Source of the DNA: Verrucomicrobiota bacterium
GTDB lineage: Bacteria > Verrucomicrobiota > Verrucomicrobiia > Limisphaerales > JACDHS01
DNA length: 37,796 nucleotides
Assembly: GCA_013820875.1 (NCBI GenBank)
Contig: JACDHS010000041.1
Span: forward strand, 1-37,796
Reading direction: 5' to 3'
Shown here: piece after piece, positions 8,939-17,449 of the stretch
Position numbering within the stretch: the stretch's first letter is position 1
Layout: each line of letters opens with the position of its first letter
Notes under the pieces: generated by a model
The model's database searches: none
Told to the model about the DNA's origin: nothing
Seen by the model: the letters and a program-made list of their open reading frames with translations, nothing else
Translations under genes and position numbers: made by a program

Positions 8939-10510
8939 ATGAAATGTCACATTCCTATATCATCCGTTGTTAATGACCTCACTGGGATTTGGCGATGGAG
9001 CAAGCGATTTATGTTCCTGGTTCTCGTCGTGCTGACCATCGGCAGCGGCGTGCCCCGAGCATGGGCTTTGTCGGACGTTTACCCGACCGTTGACTGTTGG
9101 GACTACGATCCCGCCACCGACCTGTTCACAGCATGGTTTGGCTATGTGAATGAGAACGAGGAGGCTGTGACCATCACTCCCAGTGCCAGCAACTTTTTCA
9201 GCCCGTCTCCCGCCAATCGCGGGCAACCCTTCAATTTTTATCCCGGAGTAAACACGCTTGTCTTCTCACAAACCTGGAAATTAAGTGATTACCCGGCGCT
9301 GACCTGGACCATAATCGGTAATACAGCTACTGCCGGAGTGACGAACCTCACACCGCCGGTGACGTTCCAGGGGCGGCTCTCGAGCGTCGGCACTCCTGTT
9401 AATGGCCCGACTGAAATGCGCTTCACTTTCTTCGACGCGCTGACGAATGGAGCTGCGCTTGGTTGCACGCAACTGTTTGAAGGAAGCAACGCCGTCCAGG
9501 TCGCCAATGGCTTATTCGTGGCGCAACTGCGGTGGACACCGGCTTATCGGGCCAGTGGTGCGTGGGTCGAGATCGCTGCCCGCGCGCCGGGAAGTGAATA
9601 CGTCACCCTTAACGAACGCTTGCCGCTGGGCGCTACTCCGTGGGCATTGTCGGCGCGAACTGCGCAAACCGCAGTGACTGCCGAAACCCTGCAGGGCTAC
9701 GAAGCTTCAGAGTTCCTGTCCGGCTCGGTATCAGACGATCGGATCTCCACAAACATCGCGCGTCTGGCAGCCAACCAGGTTTTCACCGGCGCCAACGCAT
9801 TCACACAATCCCTCGGGATTGGCACCACTACTCCGGCGGCACGGCTTGAAATCAGCGCCGGCGCGAATCAGTTGCGCCTGACTGGCCCGGGCGGACCCAA
9901 CGCCAAAAGCTCGATCGAGTTTGCCACCTACATTCCCGGCACGAATCAACCAGCGCTCCGCATTGACGCGATTGACAACAACTGGGGCGCAGCCCTCGAC
10001 ATCGCCAGTAAACAAACTGGCGCCATTACCAATGCGTTGGTCAGCCGATTGCACATCACCGCTGCTGGCCTGGTTGGCATCGGCAACACCAACCCGGCCA
10101 CCGCCTTGCACGTAAATGGGGCGGTGACTGCAACCACGTTCGAGCCCTCGAGCGATCGCAATCTCAAGGAGAACTTCACTCCCGTGTCGCCCATTGAGGT
10201 GCTGAACGCTTTGGTGCAACTTCCCATCACTCGCTGGAATTTCATTGGCGAGACCACCAAACCTCACATCGGACCTATGGCGCAGGATTTCCACAGCACC
10301 TTTGGACTGGGGGCGGACGACAAACATATTGCAACGGTTGATAGCGATGGCGTCGCTCTCGCAGCCATCCAGGGATTGAACCAGAAAATGGAACAGGAAA
10401 ACGCCGCGCTGCGGTTACAGCTCGAAACCCGGCAAGTGGAAATGGACGATTTGAAAGCCCGCCTCCGTGCTCTCGAAGAAATCATCCATCCCGAAAAACG
10501 GCAAAAATAA
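8939..10510 (+). CDS. Exported tail-fibre-like protein with C-terminal S74 intramolecular chaperone
   Basis: The protein has 523 residues. The N-terminus carries a signal segment (MFLVLVVLTIGSG..., residues 25-44), so translation may start at ATG 8939 or at ATG 9011; neither has a clear ribosome-binding site. Residues ~45-130 form a domain with FGYVNENEEAVTIT and NFFSPSPANRGQPFNF, seen in bacterial surface proteins. The centre has head-fibre-like repeats (LGIGTTTPAARLEIS, VGIGNTNPATALHV). From ~400 on it matches the Peptidase_S74 chaperone of endosialidases: SSDRNLKENF holds the Ser-Asp self-cleavage site and the downstream lysine, and the end is a coiled coil (MEQENAALRLQLETRQVEMDDL). In known members the chaperone trimerises, folds the fibre, then cuts itself off. 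No phage genes are nearby, so this is probably a cellular adhesin. Confidence 0.85.
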   Translation: MKCHIPISSVVNDLTGIWRWSKRFMFLVLVVLTIGSGVPRAWALSDVYPTVDCWDYDPATDLFTAWFGYVNENEEAVTITPSASNFFSPSPANRGQPFNFYPGVNTLVFSQTWKLSDYPALTWTIIGNTATAGVTNLTPPVTFQGRLSSVGTPVNGPTEMRFTFFDALTNGAALGCTQLFEGSNAVQVANGLFVAQLRWTPAYRASGAWVEIAARAPGSEYVTLNERLPLGATPWALSARTAQTAVTAETLQGYEASEFLSGSVSDDRISTNIARLAANQVFTGANAFTQSLGIGTTTPAARLEISAGANQLRLTGPGGPNAKSSIEFATYIPGTNQPALRIDAIDNNWGAALDIASKQTGAITNALVSRLHITAAGLVGIGNTNPATALHVNGAVTATTFEPSSDRNLKENFTPVSPIEVLNALVQLPITRWNFIGETTKPHIGPMAQDFHSTFGLGADDKHIATVDSDGVALAAIQGLNQKMEQENAALRLQLETRQVEMDDLKARLRALEEIIHPEKRQK

Positions 10511-10667
10511 AGCAGGCTTAATACAGCAGCCCCATTTAGCGAATCGACAACGGTGCGGCAGCGGCAGCCTTATCGGGATAATACTTCACTGTTTTTTGGC
10601 GGAATGTCATGTTCCCTGGCAAATCTGAGCTTGAGAGGTGGAACACGGGTTTTCTTTCTCACCCTGA

Positions 10668-10749
10668 CCCCGAGCGGATTTTGAATAGTTTGATGCAACG
10701 GGCTATTGTTGGTTGAGGGGAAACCATGGAATCGGCTAAGGACTATTTA
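10668..10749 (+). repeat. Parent copy of the ~80-bp duplicated promoter/5' region
   Basis: Matches 5293-5372 (see that entry). It spans the promoter, ribosome-binding site and first eight codons of the 10726 gene. The relationship shows which copy is ancestral: here the frame runs on for 214 codons, there it stops after eight. Confidence 0.8.
10681..10725 (+). promoter_or_regulatory. Candidate promoter and strong ribosome-binding site of the 10726-12014 operon
   Basis: TTGAAT (10681-10686), a 17-bp spacer and TATTGT (10704-10709) resemble a sigma-70 promoter. GAGGGG is placed six to seven bases ahead of the ATG at 10726, one of the few strong Shine-Dalgarno sites in the window. The same elements are kept in the broken copy near 5.3 kb. 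Confidence 0.5.
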
Positions 10750-11370
10750 ATTGGGAAAGGCATCGCACCACTTTGGTTGAAGCTGGGTTACGCTGCTTTC
10801 GTGGCGGTTCTGATACCGGTGTATTGGATACATTATGGGCCTGGTAATTTTCTTTGGTTTTCGGACGTCGCACTGTTTGCCGGCCTGGTGGCGCTTTGGC
10901 GGGAGGATTCATGGCTGCCGAGCATGATGGCTGTCGCTGTGCTGGTTCCAGAGCTTGCCTGGAATATTGGCTTCTTCTTCCGATTGCTTACCGGGATTCC
11001 CATTTTTGATCTGACCAACTATATGTTCGATTCGGACCTGCCACTCTATCTGCGCGGGCTCTCTCTGTTTCACGTTATCATTCCGCCGGTTTTAATCTGG
11101 CTGATCTACCGCCTGGGCTACGATCGCAGGGGATTCTGGTTCGCAACAATCATGGCGTGGATACTCCTGCCGTTGAGCTATCTGCTTACGGAGCCGTCAG
11201 AAAATATCAACTGGGTGTATGGCTTCGGAGATGATCCGCAGGACCGATTTCATCCGCTGGCATATCTCGGAATGCTGATGCTCTTCTTTCCAGTTGCCAT
11301 CTATCTCCCCACTCACCTGGCGCTCAGAAAAATATTTCGTAAACCTCATCCAAAACAACACCCTCAATGA
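10726..11370 (+). CDS. Integral membrane protein of unknown function
   Basis: The protein has 214 residues and about six hydrophobic segments (WLKLGYAAFVAVLIPVYWI, FLWFSDVALFAGLVAL, MMAVAVLVPELAWNIGF, LFHVIIPPVLIWLIYRLGY, ATIMAWILLPLSYLL, LGMLMLFFPVAIYL). Several charged residues and prolines lie within or beside membrane segments (ELAW, FHVIIPP, NWVYGFGDDPQDRFHP), as expected for a conserved polytopic family. Its stop overlaps the start of the next gene (ATGA), so the two are probably translationally coupled. The first 24 bases of the gene and its promoter are duplicated at 5.3 kb. I do not recognise a function. Confidence 0.85.
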   Translation: MESAKDYLIGKGIAPLWLKLGYAAFVAVLIPVYWIHYGPGNFLWFSDVALFAGLVALWREDSWLPSMMAVAVLVPELAWNIGFFFRLLTGIPIFDLTNYMFDSDLPLYLRGLSLFHVIIPPVLIWLIYRLGYDRRGFWFATIMAWILLPLSYLLTEPSENINWVYGFGDDPQDRFHPLAYLGMLMLFFPVAIYLPTHLALRKIFRKPHPKQHPQ

Positions 11371-12014
11371 AGAATACACGGCACGATTCGCCCGGAAAAA
11401 AAGCGCGTTCGAAAGTCCGCCGCATCGCGACAAACCCGCTGGTCTTGTTTGTCACAGCCCTGGTGGTGTTCCTGTTGAGTGGTTGCACGACGACCCTTGT
11501 GCCGCCGCGAGTCGAGGGGCAGACCGCGTCGGTGGCTATTGTTGATTACGGGTATCACGCCAGTTTGGTGCTGCCGGATGGGCCGGACGGCGCGATCGAA
11601 TTTGAATATGGCGAATGGCGCTGGTTTGCCCTGGGACAAAGCACATCGCCCCGCCTGGTTCCCACCCTTTTTTGGCCGACGCAAGGTGCTTTGGGCCGCC
11701 GCATTTTGTCTTATCCACCGGACCTGGCGAGGTTGCGGGAAGAAAAGGAAAATTTTGAGGAAATCCTGTCATTGGAAGTTTCAGTGGCAGCGGCGGAACA
11801 CCTTCGTAAACGGCTGACCGCCCGCTATGAGGCCAACATAGCCACTGAAGTTGAGAACAACGAATGGGAGATGACATTTGTGAAAGATCCCGCGCGTTAC
11901 TCAACATTTCACAACTGCAATCATCGGCTCGCCCTCTGGCTGCGCGAACTCGGCTGCGAAACCCGGGGCCATGCCACTTTCGCCCGGTTTCGAATCAGGG
12001 ACGTAAAAAATTGA
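11367..12014 (+). CDS. DUF2459-like lipoprotein
   Basis: The protein has 215 residues. A basic N-terminus leads to a hydrophobic segment (PLVLFVTALVVFLLSGC), whose LLSGC is a lipobox, so it is probably lipid-anchored after processing. The mature part resembles DUF2459 proteins: a beta-strand with VDYGYHASLVL near the start, FEYGEWRWF, and a late NCNHRLALWLRELGCE that parallels the NTCNTW...LRAAG block of that family. The cysteine and histidines could form a papain-like (NlpC-type) active site, but that is inference. The start overlaps the stop of the membrane protein by four bases, implying coupled expression and a possible shared role in the envelope. Confidence 0.65.
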   Translation: MKNTRHDSPGKKARSKVRRIATNPLVLFVTALVVFLLSGCTTTLVPPRVEGQTASVAIVDYGYHASLVLPDGPDGAIEFEYGEWRWFALGQSTSPRLVPTLFWPTQGALGRRILSYPPDLARLREEKENFEEILSLEVSVAAAEHLRKRLTARYEANIATEVENNEWEMTFVKDPARYSTFHNCNHRLALWLRELGCETRGHATFARFRIRDVKN

Positions 12015-12118
12015 AAACCCGGCAGTTCAATACCGCTAATCTACGCTAATGACCGCTAATCAGAGGGGGGATTGCGAAGAAGGCCGCTTGAAAAGCCAAC
12101 CACCTGTTGGGTGAAGTT
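12012..12118 (+). repeat. Partial copy of the palindromic intergenic element found complete at 36476-36635
   Basis: The sequence beginning at the stop codon of the DUF2459-like gene is closely similar to 36473-36569, including the core GATTGCGAAGAAGGCCGC and CCAACCACCTGTTGGG. It starts with three ~10-bp direct repeats (CCGCTAATCT, ACGCTAATGA, CCGCTAAT). Only the left arm and core are present; the right inverted arm of the other copy is missing. Confidence 0.75.
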
Positions 12119-12390
12119 TCCGATCAAACTTGAGTGCCTATCCGGAAATTACTTTTGGTAATCGCTATAGGATGCGCAGCAATCCAATGACTCAAACCAA
12201 ACGCAACTTGGGTTAGTGTAAAAAGTGAGGATCCCTTCTTAAAACGACGGCATAGCGTTTTGCAAAATTATAAACGCTGGTGTGGTTTGTAATCCTTCAC
12301 TGGTCGCCGCAGTGCGTTTGGTTGAGCAGCCCACCTTGAATCCATCCCAAAGGGAAGCTGTCCATCTCCTCTGGACTACCCCCTGTTTCA
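12119..12390. other. Intergenic region between convergent genes, no gene seen
   Basis: This lies between the plus-strand DUF2459-like gene and the minus-strand amidase. Open frames here are short and unconvincing, and no obvious terminator with a T-tract was found for either gene. Confidence 0.4.
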
Positions 12391-14991
12391 CTACCATCTC
12401 ACGCGGTAGTAGCGGTTGCCTGGGGACAAAGACTCACTCCATTCAATATGGCCACTCAGATTGAGATTTGTGCTTGTGGCAGACCAGGAAACCAAATCAT
12501 TTGAGGTTTCGATGATGTAAGAATATCCGGGTTCAGCCGCGAAGCCGAGGGCGACCTGCGAACCAAGAATTGTAGCAGAGTAAAACTTCGGCGTCTGCGC
12601 GAAAAATCGCAGGATTTTTTTCATGTAATCTGTTCGAGGCGCGGCATCAACTATAGTTTCAAACGGAAACCCGCAGAGCACGACGCGTCCCCCTCCTTCT
12701 GACCCGTCATATTGGATCGCGGCGTTCCCGCCGATTCCACCGCTGTAATTCATCGCGGCTGTCGAACCAGGGCCGCTTGGAAGCAATACATCTGGATGCT
12801 GCACGCAATACGTCCCCTTTCTTCCATCGTCAACAGATGTCCCTCCCAGGCCAGCAAAAATGCTGCTGCCAACCGGGGCAAAAACGCGCGTTTGCGAGTT
12901 GCTGTTGCTGTCCGGCCCGAGCGTCGCGCGCAGATAGTTTTGCAGGAACAGCTTGTCTCCATTGGCGGCAGCGGATCGTCCGAGGCTCGATACGACATCC
13001 GCGCCTGAAACAAACAAATGTCCTCCGTTGCTGGCGAAATTTGCGAGCAAGGTTTGAGCGGCGACCGGGATCGCGTTAGTGGCTTCCTGCCCTGCCGCCC
13101 ATATAACGATGTTGTAGTTGGTCAGAGGAACATGCCCGGACAGCACGGCGGCGCGTTGGCATGAATCGAATGGCAACAGGCCCGCTGCGGCTATGGCTTT
13201 TCCGTGTTGCACCACATAATCAAAAGAGTTCGCGAAACGTGGCATCACTCGCTCCATGGTTCCGGAAGCTCCGGGAGGTGACCAATTTAGCACTGTGGGT
13301 GTCTGCCGGAGGTTCAGCGTGCGATCGAATCGCGTAAATCCATTCACGAAAAGAACTTTCGAGGCAAACGCTGTGGACGGCGTACGGCACCCAGCCGTTT
13401 CAGAAGGCATCGATTCGCCCCCTGCATTCACAGCAGTGATCCGAAAGTAGTAGTCGAGCCCTGGAGCGAGGCCGCTGACAGTGAAATTGGTGGAGTTAAC
13501 ACCGCTAACCGTGACAGGATTGCCGAAACCAAAACCGTTCGTGGAGCGGTAAACGACATAGCCGGTCGGATTACCACTATTCATTATGTTCACAGGTCGG
13601 TTCCAGGTCAGGGCGATGGCATTGTTCGTGGAAGCGATTGCCCGCAAATTCGTTGGCGGCTCAGGTAGATAGACGAGCGGGGCCGCATCAAACTGGTTCA
13701 TGTACTTGAGCACGCCATGGTAACTGGCTCGAGCCACCCAGTTGCGGACCTTGGGATCGCGCATCAAAGGGCCGTCCTGGACCTGGTCGTGAAATGCGAC
13801 TTCAACGATTGTTCCGGACATTTCCCCATTGAAATTGGTGTTGTCGATCTCGTGATAGGAAGGACCACTAAACGTGATCCCGCTGCCGCGATTGTGCCAG
13901 GGATACTCCAGCCGAGAGTTCATCGACACCATGTTCGTGGTCACTTCTCCGCCCATTAAAACCGCAAGTCGTTGCTGGTTCGGTGTCGGGTTGACAGTAT
14001 GGTAGAGCGCGAGCGAACCACGAGCCGTCGCGGTGTTCGTGTTGCCGGTAGTCGCATTGGAATGGAAGCTGATGTAAACCCGCTTGTTGATGGAACCGGC
14101 CGATTCACGATTCATTTCGGCGCACATACGCGGCCTGGATTTGCGATCTTCAATGTCGGCGGGATCCGCCGGAAAGCTGTAGATGTTGGTGGATTGCCCC
14201 TGCCCGAGCGAATTTTGTATCCACCACCGGCCCCCTTCATCCTCTCGTGGGTAGTTCGACCCTGAGTTGCTCATCCCGTTGCCAAATCGGACGGCATCTG
14301 CCACGACGACTGTTCCTGCGGGAGACGGTTGCAGGTTGCTGACGACGACCGCTCCGTTTTCGGGGTTGGAACCGGAGTTGAAGTGATAGGTTCCAACGTA
14401 AACCCACCCATTTCCCACCATATGGTGAGGCACGCGCACGGGTGATTCACCGCCAGAATGCAGGATTTTGTACAATTGATTGGTTCGATCGGCTCCATGC
14501 GGAGCCCAGACGTAAACGGGGTAGAAGTCGGCCCTGGGTATGTTTGGCGTATACGTCGCTGTTGCGGTTTCCGTGGCCGATGACATCGCTGTACGCAATC
14601 GTATGCCGCCGACCGGCCCATAATAAACCGTCGAAGATGTGTCATTGATCCAATTCCCGGAAAAGACCACGCCGGCGCTGGAGTTATCGAGAACCACTTC
14701 GTTGGTTTGGTATCCTATGGGACGAAGAGGAACGACGGTCGCGCCCGCATTGAAGCAATAATACGCAAACAGCGCGTCCTGATCCATGTTGCCGTAGTCC
14801 TCATTCATTTCGACGAGGATGCCACGTTGCAAACTCCAGTTCGCGAACTTCACCCAGCCATGTCCGCCGCTCGTGAACACAATGCGGCCAGACAAAGACC
14901 CCGTTGCTTGATTCACGGACGGAACCACTACAGACGCACGCGCCCAGTTGGAAAAGAAAAGGGAGAAGATCAACGCTAACACGAGCTTCAT
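12391..14991 (-). CDS. Secreted Amidase_3-type N-acetylmuramoyl-L-alanine amidase with golvesin-like insert, FN3 and GATase-like domain
   Basis: The protein has 866 residues from the ATG at 14991, which gives a clean signal peptide (MKLVLALIFSLFFSNWARA); an ATG nine codons upstream (15018) is possible. Zinc ligands of the Amidase_3 fold can be placed: SGGHGW (His44), ILVEMNEDYG (Glu64), ISFHSNA (His310) and the catalytic glutamate in TIVEVAFHD (Glu397). Between the second and third lies ~150 residues resembling golvesin C-terminal/XlyCBD-type domains (YTPNIPRADFYPVYVWAP ... VVVADAVRFG), so the catalytic domain is split. An FN3 domain follows (~430-520). Next comes a flavodoxin/GATase-like domain (YNIVIWAAG, GGHLFVSGADV, GGRVVLCGFPFE). 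The end is the '...YSYIIETSNDLVSW ... NRYYRVRW' module. It is predicted to cleave peptidoglycan cross-peptides at the muramoyl amide outside the cell. Confidence 0.85.
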   Translation of the reverse strand: MKLVLALIFSLFFSNWARASVVVPSVNQATGSLSGRIVFTSGGHGWVKFANWSLQRGILVEMNEDYGNMDQDALFAYYCFNAGATVVPLRPIGYQTNEVVLDNSSAGVVFSGNWINDTSSTVYYGPVGGIRLRTAMSSATETATATYTPNIPRADFYPVYVWAPHGADRTNQLYKILHSGGESPVRVPHHMVGNGWVYVGTYHFNSGSNPENGAVVVSNLQPSPAGTVVVADAVRFGNGMSNSGSNYPREDEGGRWWIQNSLGQGQSTNIYSFPADPADIEDRKSRPRMCAEMNRESAGSINKRVYISFHSNATTGNTNTATARGSLALYHTVNPTPNQQRLAVLMGGEVTTNMVSMNSRLEYPWHNRGSGITFSGPSYHEIDNTNFNGEMSGTIVEVAFHDQVQDGPLMRDPKVRNWVARASYHGVLKYMNQFDAAPLVYLPEPPTNLRAIASTNNAIALTWNRPVNIMNSGNPTGYVVYRSTNGFGFGNPVTVSGVNSTNFTVSGLAPGLDYYFRITAVNAGGESMPSETAGCRTPSTAFASKVLFVNGFTRFDRTLNLRQTPTVLNWSPPGASGTMERVMPRFANSFDYVVQHGKAIAAAGLLPFDSCQRAAVLSGHVPLTNYNIVIWAAGQEATNAIPVAAQTLLANFASNGGHLFVSGADVVSSLGRSAAANGDKLFLQNYLRATLGPDSNSNSQTRVFAPVGSSIFAGLGGTSVDDGRKGTYCVQHPDVLLPSGPGSTAAMNYSGGIGGNAAIQYDGSEGGGRVVLCGFPFETIVDAAPRTDYMKKILRFFAQTPKFYSATILGSQVALGFAAEPGYSYIIETSNDLVSWSATSTNLNLSGHIEWSESLSPGNRYYRVRW

Positions 14992-15380
14992 TGTGGGTGG
15001 ATACTGCCAGCCTTCCATTTCACGCGCGAGTTGCGATTACAGTTAACCCACGGATGAGGGTGAGCCTCACATCAATTCACCGGATGTGTCCGGAATTGAT
15101 ACAGACCAGGCAAGTAATTTACGGAGAACTGCCGATAGCCAGAGAAAAGGGGTTGGAGAAAAACCCTGCGGACTGATTGGAATCGCTGGTTCTCCGCCAG
15201 TTTAGAATGACGCGACCGTGTCGTGAGTCCAAAATGGGTTGGGCTGGAATCCATCAGTGATGGATCTGTGAACCACACCCTGTGAAAGAAATGCGCAAGC
15301 ATCTTGGAACCGTTCGTCAGGCTTCCAATTAAGCTGCGGCTGTCTGCTTTTACCGCAGCAGGCTCAACGGGAATACCCTC
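14992..15380. other. Intergenic region upstream of the amidase gene; weak hairpin only
   Basis: No gene is seen. A 7-bp inverted repeat (GCTGCGG at 15333-15339, CCGCAGC at 15353-15359) lies just beyond the pgsA stop on the minus strand and might serve as a weak terminator, but it lacks a T-tract. Confidence 0.3.
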
Positions 15381-15974
15381 TCAAACATCATCTAGGTATA
15401 TGGCGCTATTGCGCCAGAGATACATGGCTCCGGAGAAAGCGGTGAGGCTGACGGCGAGCCATTTGGCGAAGGCAGTAAACCAGATGACCCATGGTCCCCA
15501 GCCGAAGAGATTCAAGCCAAAAATGTTTTCTCCGATAATGCCCCATTCGCCGTAACTGGCTGCGACAAGGATGGCAATGATGGCAACAATCTGGGAAATG
15601 GTTTTATGCTTTCCATAGCGTTCTGCCGCGAGCACAACGTTTTTAGAGGCCGCCAGTAATCGAAGGCCAGTGATCGCCAATTCACGCGCGACAATGATGA
15701 CGACCATCCAGGCAGGCATCCAGCCCCGTTCGACAAAGGCGATGAAAGCCGAACAGATCAGAATCTTGTCAGCCAACGGATCCATCAGGATGCCGAAGTT
15801 GGTGATCAAGTTTCGTTTGCGCGCAATTTCTCCGTCGAAATAATCGGTGAGGCTCGCAAGGGAGAAGAGGACGAGCGCAATCGTTTCATGATAAGGCCCA
15901 TTTGAAAACAGCACCGCCAGGAACGCCCCTGTTAAAAACAGGCGCGACACGGTGAGTTTGTTCGGCAGATTCAT
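15381..15974 (-). CDS. pgsA: CDP-diacylglycerol--glycerol-3-phosphate 3-phosphatidyltransferase
   Basis: The protein has 197 residues, the usual length for PgsA. It transfers the phosphatidyl group from CDP-diacylglycerol to glycerol-3-phosphate in the inner membrane, the committed step to phosphatidylglycerol. The N-terminal MNLPNKLTVSRL is typical. The CDP-alcohol phosphotransferase signature D-x2-D-G-x2-A-R-x8-G-x3-D-x3-D is complete within TDYFDGEIARKRNLITNFGI plus LMDPLAD. Several membrane helices follow, including WMVVIIVARELAITGLR and the C-terminal AFAKWLAVSLTAFSGAMYLW. It lies 80 bp downstream of the DsrE-like gene on the same strand and may share its transcript. Confidence 0.93.
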   Translation of the reverse strand: MNLPNKLTVSRLFLTGAFLAVLFSNGPYHETIALVLFSLASLTDYFDGEIARKRNLITNFGILMDPLADKILICSAFIAFVERGWMPAWMVVIIVARELAITGLRLLAASKNVVLAAERYGKHKTISQIVAIIAILVAASYGEWGIIGENIFGLNLFGWGPWVIWFTAFAKWLAVSLTAFSGAMYLWRNSAIYLDDV

Positions 15975-16054
15975 TCAGCGTCGAAAAAAGTAACAAGTTT
16001 GGGCTCAACTTGCCGTGAGGGATAAGCCTGATTTTAACCGGCAGTGTCAATCGC

Positions 16055-16372
16055 TTAGTTGAAACTCACGAAACGATCGGTCCCGGCAATGATGTCATTA
16101 ACGATGGTTAACCCGGCAAAAACGGCCTTGTCATTGAGCGGATAATGGTGGCGATGCGCCCCGTAGGCACAGCCATATAATTTGAGACCGCGCGACTTGA
16201 GATCCTGCATGGCAGGCGTTTCCACTCCTTTGACCGCTTCATCAATGCAGTAAAGGTAAACATCCGCGCCTTCATTGATCGCGGCCTCCGCCAGCTTCAC
16301 TCCATGAGTGAAGTTAGGTTGCTCCGGGCGGCACGAAATCAAAATGCCCAGTTTTTTTCCGCGTAACGACAT
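16055..16372 (-). CDS. DsrE/DsrF-like family protein
   Basis: The protein has 105 residues from ATG 16372 (MSLRGKKLGIL); a TTG 36 bases upstream is a less likely start. The fold signature of DsrE/TusD-like proteins is visible: a first strand KLGILISCRP, a helix with HGVKLAEAAINEGADVYLY, and the conserved cysteine in GLKLYGCAYGAHRHH, where sulfur-relay members carry persulfide. It ends with AGLTIVNDIIAGTDRFVSF. A role in sulfur transfer is possible from the cysteine, but many DsrE-like proteins have no proven function. It is upstream of pgsA on the same strand. Confidence 0.75.
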   Translation of the reverse strand: MSLRGKKLGILISCRPEQPNFTHGVKLAEAAINEGADVYLYCIDEAVKGVETPAMQDLKSRGLKLYGCAYGAHRHHYPLNDKAVFAGLTIVNDIIAGTDRFVSFN

Positions 16373-16478
16373 CAGAGGCAGCGTAGAGGAAGCAGAAAAG
16401 GGTGTCAAACGAGGGCCTGCGATTGTGGTCGGCGCACGGTTGCCAGAAAGGCGGGGACAAATACATCAAGGACAATTT

Positions 16479-16664
16479 ATGACCTCGACCTCGGTTGCAG
16501 AAGACGAAAACCATCACGCTACAACCTTGCGGGAGATGACCGAGGAAGAAGCGCGGCGAATCCGGGAGGAGGAGATGAAGTGCCTACGATGGACAACGGA
16601 AGATTTGTTGCAGTGGGCCAAGGGTGATCCTGAAAAGATTCGAATGGCGCCGATTGCGCACTGA
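16479..16664 (+). CDS. Possible small charged hypothetical protein (61 aa)
   Basis: ATG 16479 is preceded by AAGGA at a workable distance. The product starts MTSTSVAEDENHHATTLREM, then a charged helix (TEEEARRIREEEMKCLRWTT) and EDLLQWAKGDPEKIRM. It is strongly charged and helical, has no signal peptide and no recognised domain. It is divergent from the DsrE-like gene. The composition and ribosome-binding site favour a real gene, but it is short. Confidence 0.45.
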   Translation: MTSTSVAEDENHHATTLREMTEEEARRIREEEMKCLRWTTEDLLQWAKGDPEKIRMAPIAH

Positions 16665-17449
16665 AACCAGCATAACCTTGAAAAGAATCGCCGAACATCT
16701 GCACATGGGAAGCTGGACGCATGTCTCCAATCGCCTATATGAATGCGTAGCACACCGATGATTCAAATCAGAACCAATCGGCTTGGTGATAAATAGTGAG
16801 GACTGGGTCTATGCAGTTGCAAACAGGGGCGTGACATTAAACACGGCCAGTGGGTCACCCCTTACCGGCATGCTCGCCCTTGGTATCCGGGCCTGTAGCG
16901 ACAGGAAAAATGCGCTGAGCGCCTATGAAGAGTGCTAACGATCCACCGGGAATCGCCAACCCGATCAGGATTGAAAGGAGGCCATTGCCGAATACGATCG
17001 AATCAATCTGGGAAATGATCTCACTTTCGAGCGTCTGGAAGAGCATTCCGACGCTACCCTTGATAACCGCTGCTTCTGGATTTTCTTCGATCGTCGCCGC
17101 TAACTTTGGGTCATCGGTGGCACCGAATTACGGGTTGACCGAGGCGCGCTATCGAACGTCAAGCGAATGGTTTTTTATCTCTGGATTTTTTTTGACTAAC
17201 GAACGTCAAGGCTGACCCACACCGAGCAAGCCTTGAGCACGTTGTATTTCAGCTTCCTAGATGGGAATGCCCCGTTACCTGGGTTAAGCGAAGATCCTCG
17301 TTCCTGAACCGCTACCGGAAAGTCCAATCGGGAAGAGTTCTTCTCCGGGGTGAACGATGGCAACCGTCAGGGTGAGACCGTAAATGTCCCCTTCCCTTTG
17401 GGAACGCTCGCGGGGGTTTCCACCTCCTGGATTTACCGGGGCGGACGGT
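16665..17449. other. Gene-poor region preceding the palindrome array
   Basis: The only hint of coding is a minus-strand frame at 16855-17046 (63 aa from an ATG) with one membrane helix (NGLLSILIGLAIPGGSLALFI); the frame also reads sensibly for 25 codons upstream of that ATG but then meets a stop, so it looks like a fragment of a membrane protein gene. The 11-bp word CGAACGTCAAG occurs twice (near 17154 and 17201). Nothing else was recognised. Confidence 0.4.
16855..17046 (-). pseudogene. Possible fragment of a single-pass membrane protein gene
   Basis: 63 residues from ATG 17046: MLFQTLESEIISQIDSIVFG, a hydrophobic helix NGLLSILIGLAIPGGSLALF, then a short polar tail ending EHAGKG. In-frame sequence upstream (ATDDPKLAATIEENPEAAVI) also looks protein-like but has no start codon before a TAA. 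It could be a truncated gene or a small protein using an unusual start. Confidence 0.3.

Noticed and set aside
8939-10510. Prophage tail-fibre region
   Set aside because: The S74 domain is phage-like, but the protein has a signal sequence and no capsid, tail, integrase or lysis genes flank it.
15333-15359. Terminator for pgsA
   Set aside because: There is a 7-bp stem, but with a 13-base loop and no T-tract on the minus strand; noted only as weak.
16406-16408. TTG start for the DsrE-like protein
   Set aside because: ATG 16372 begins right before the first strand of the fold, and the extension is serine/proline-rich without family similarity.
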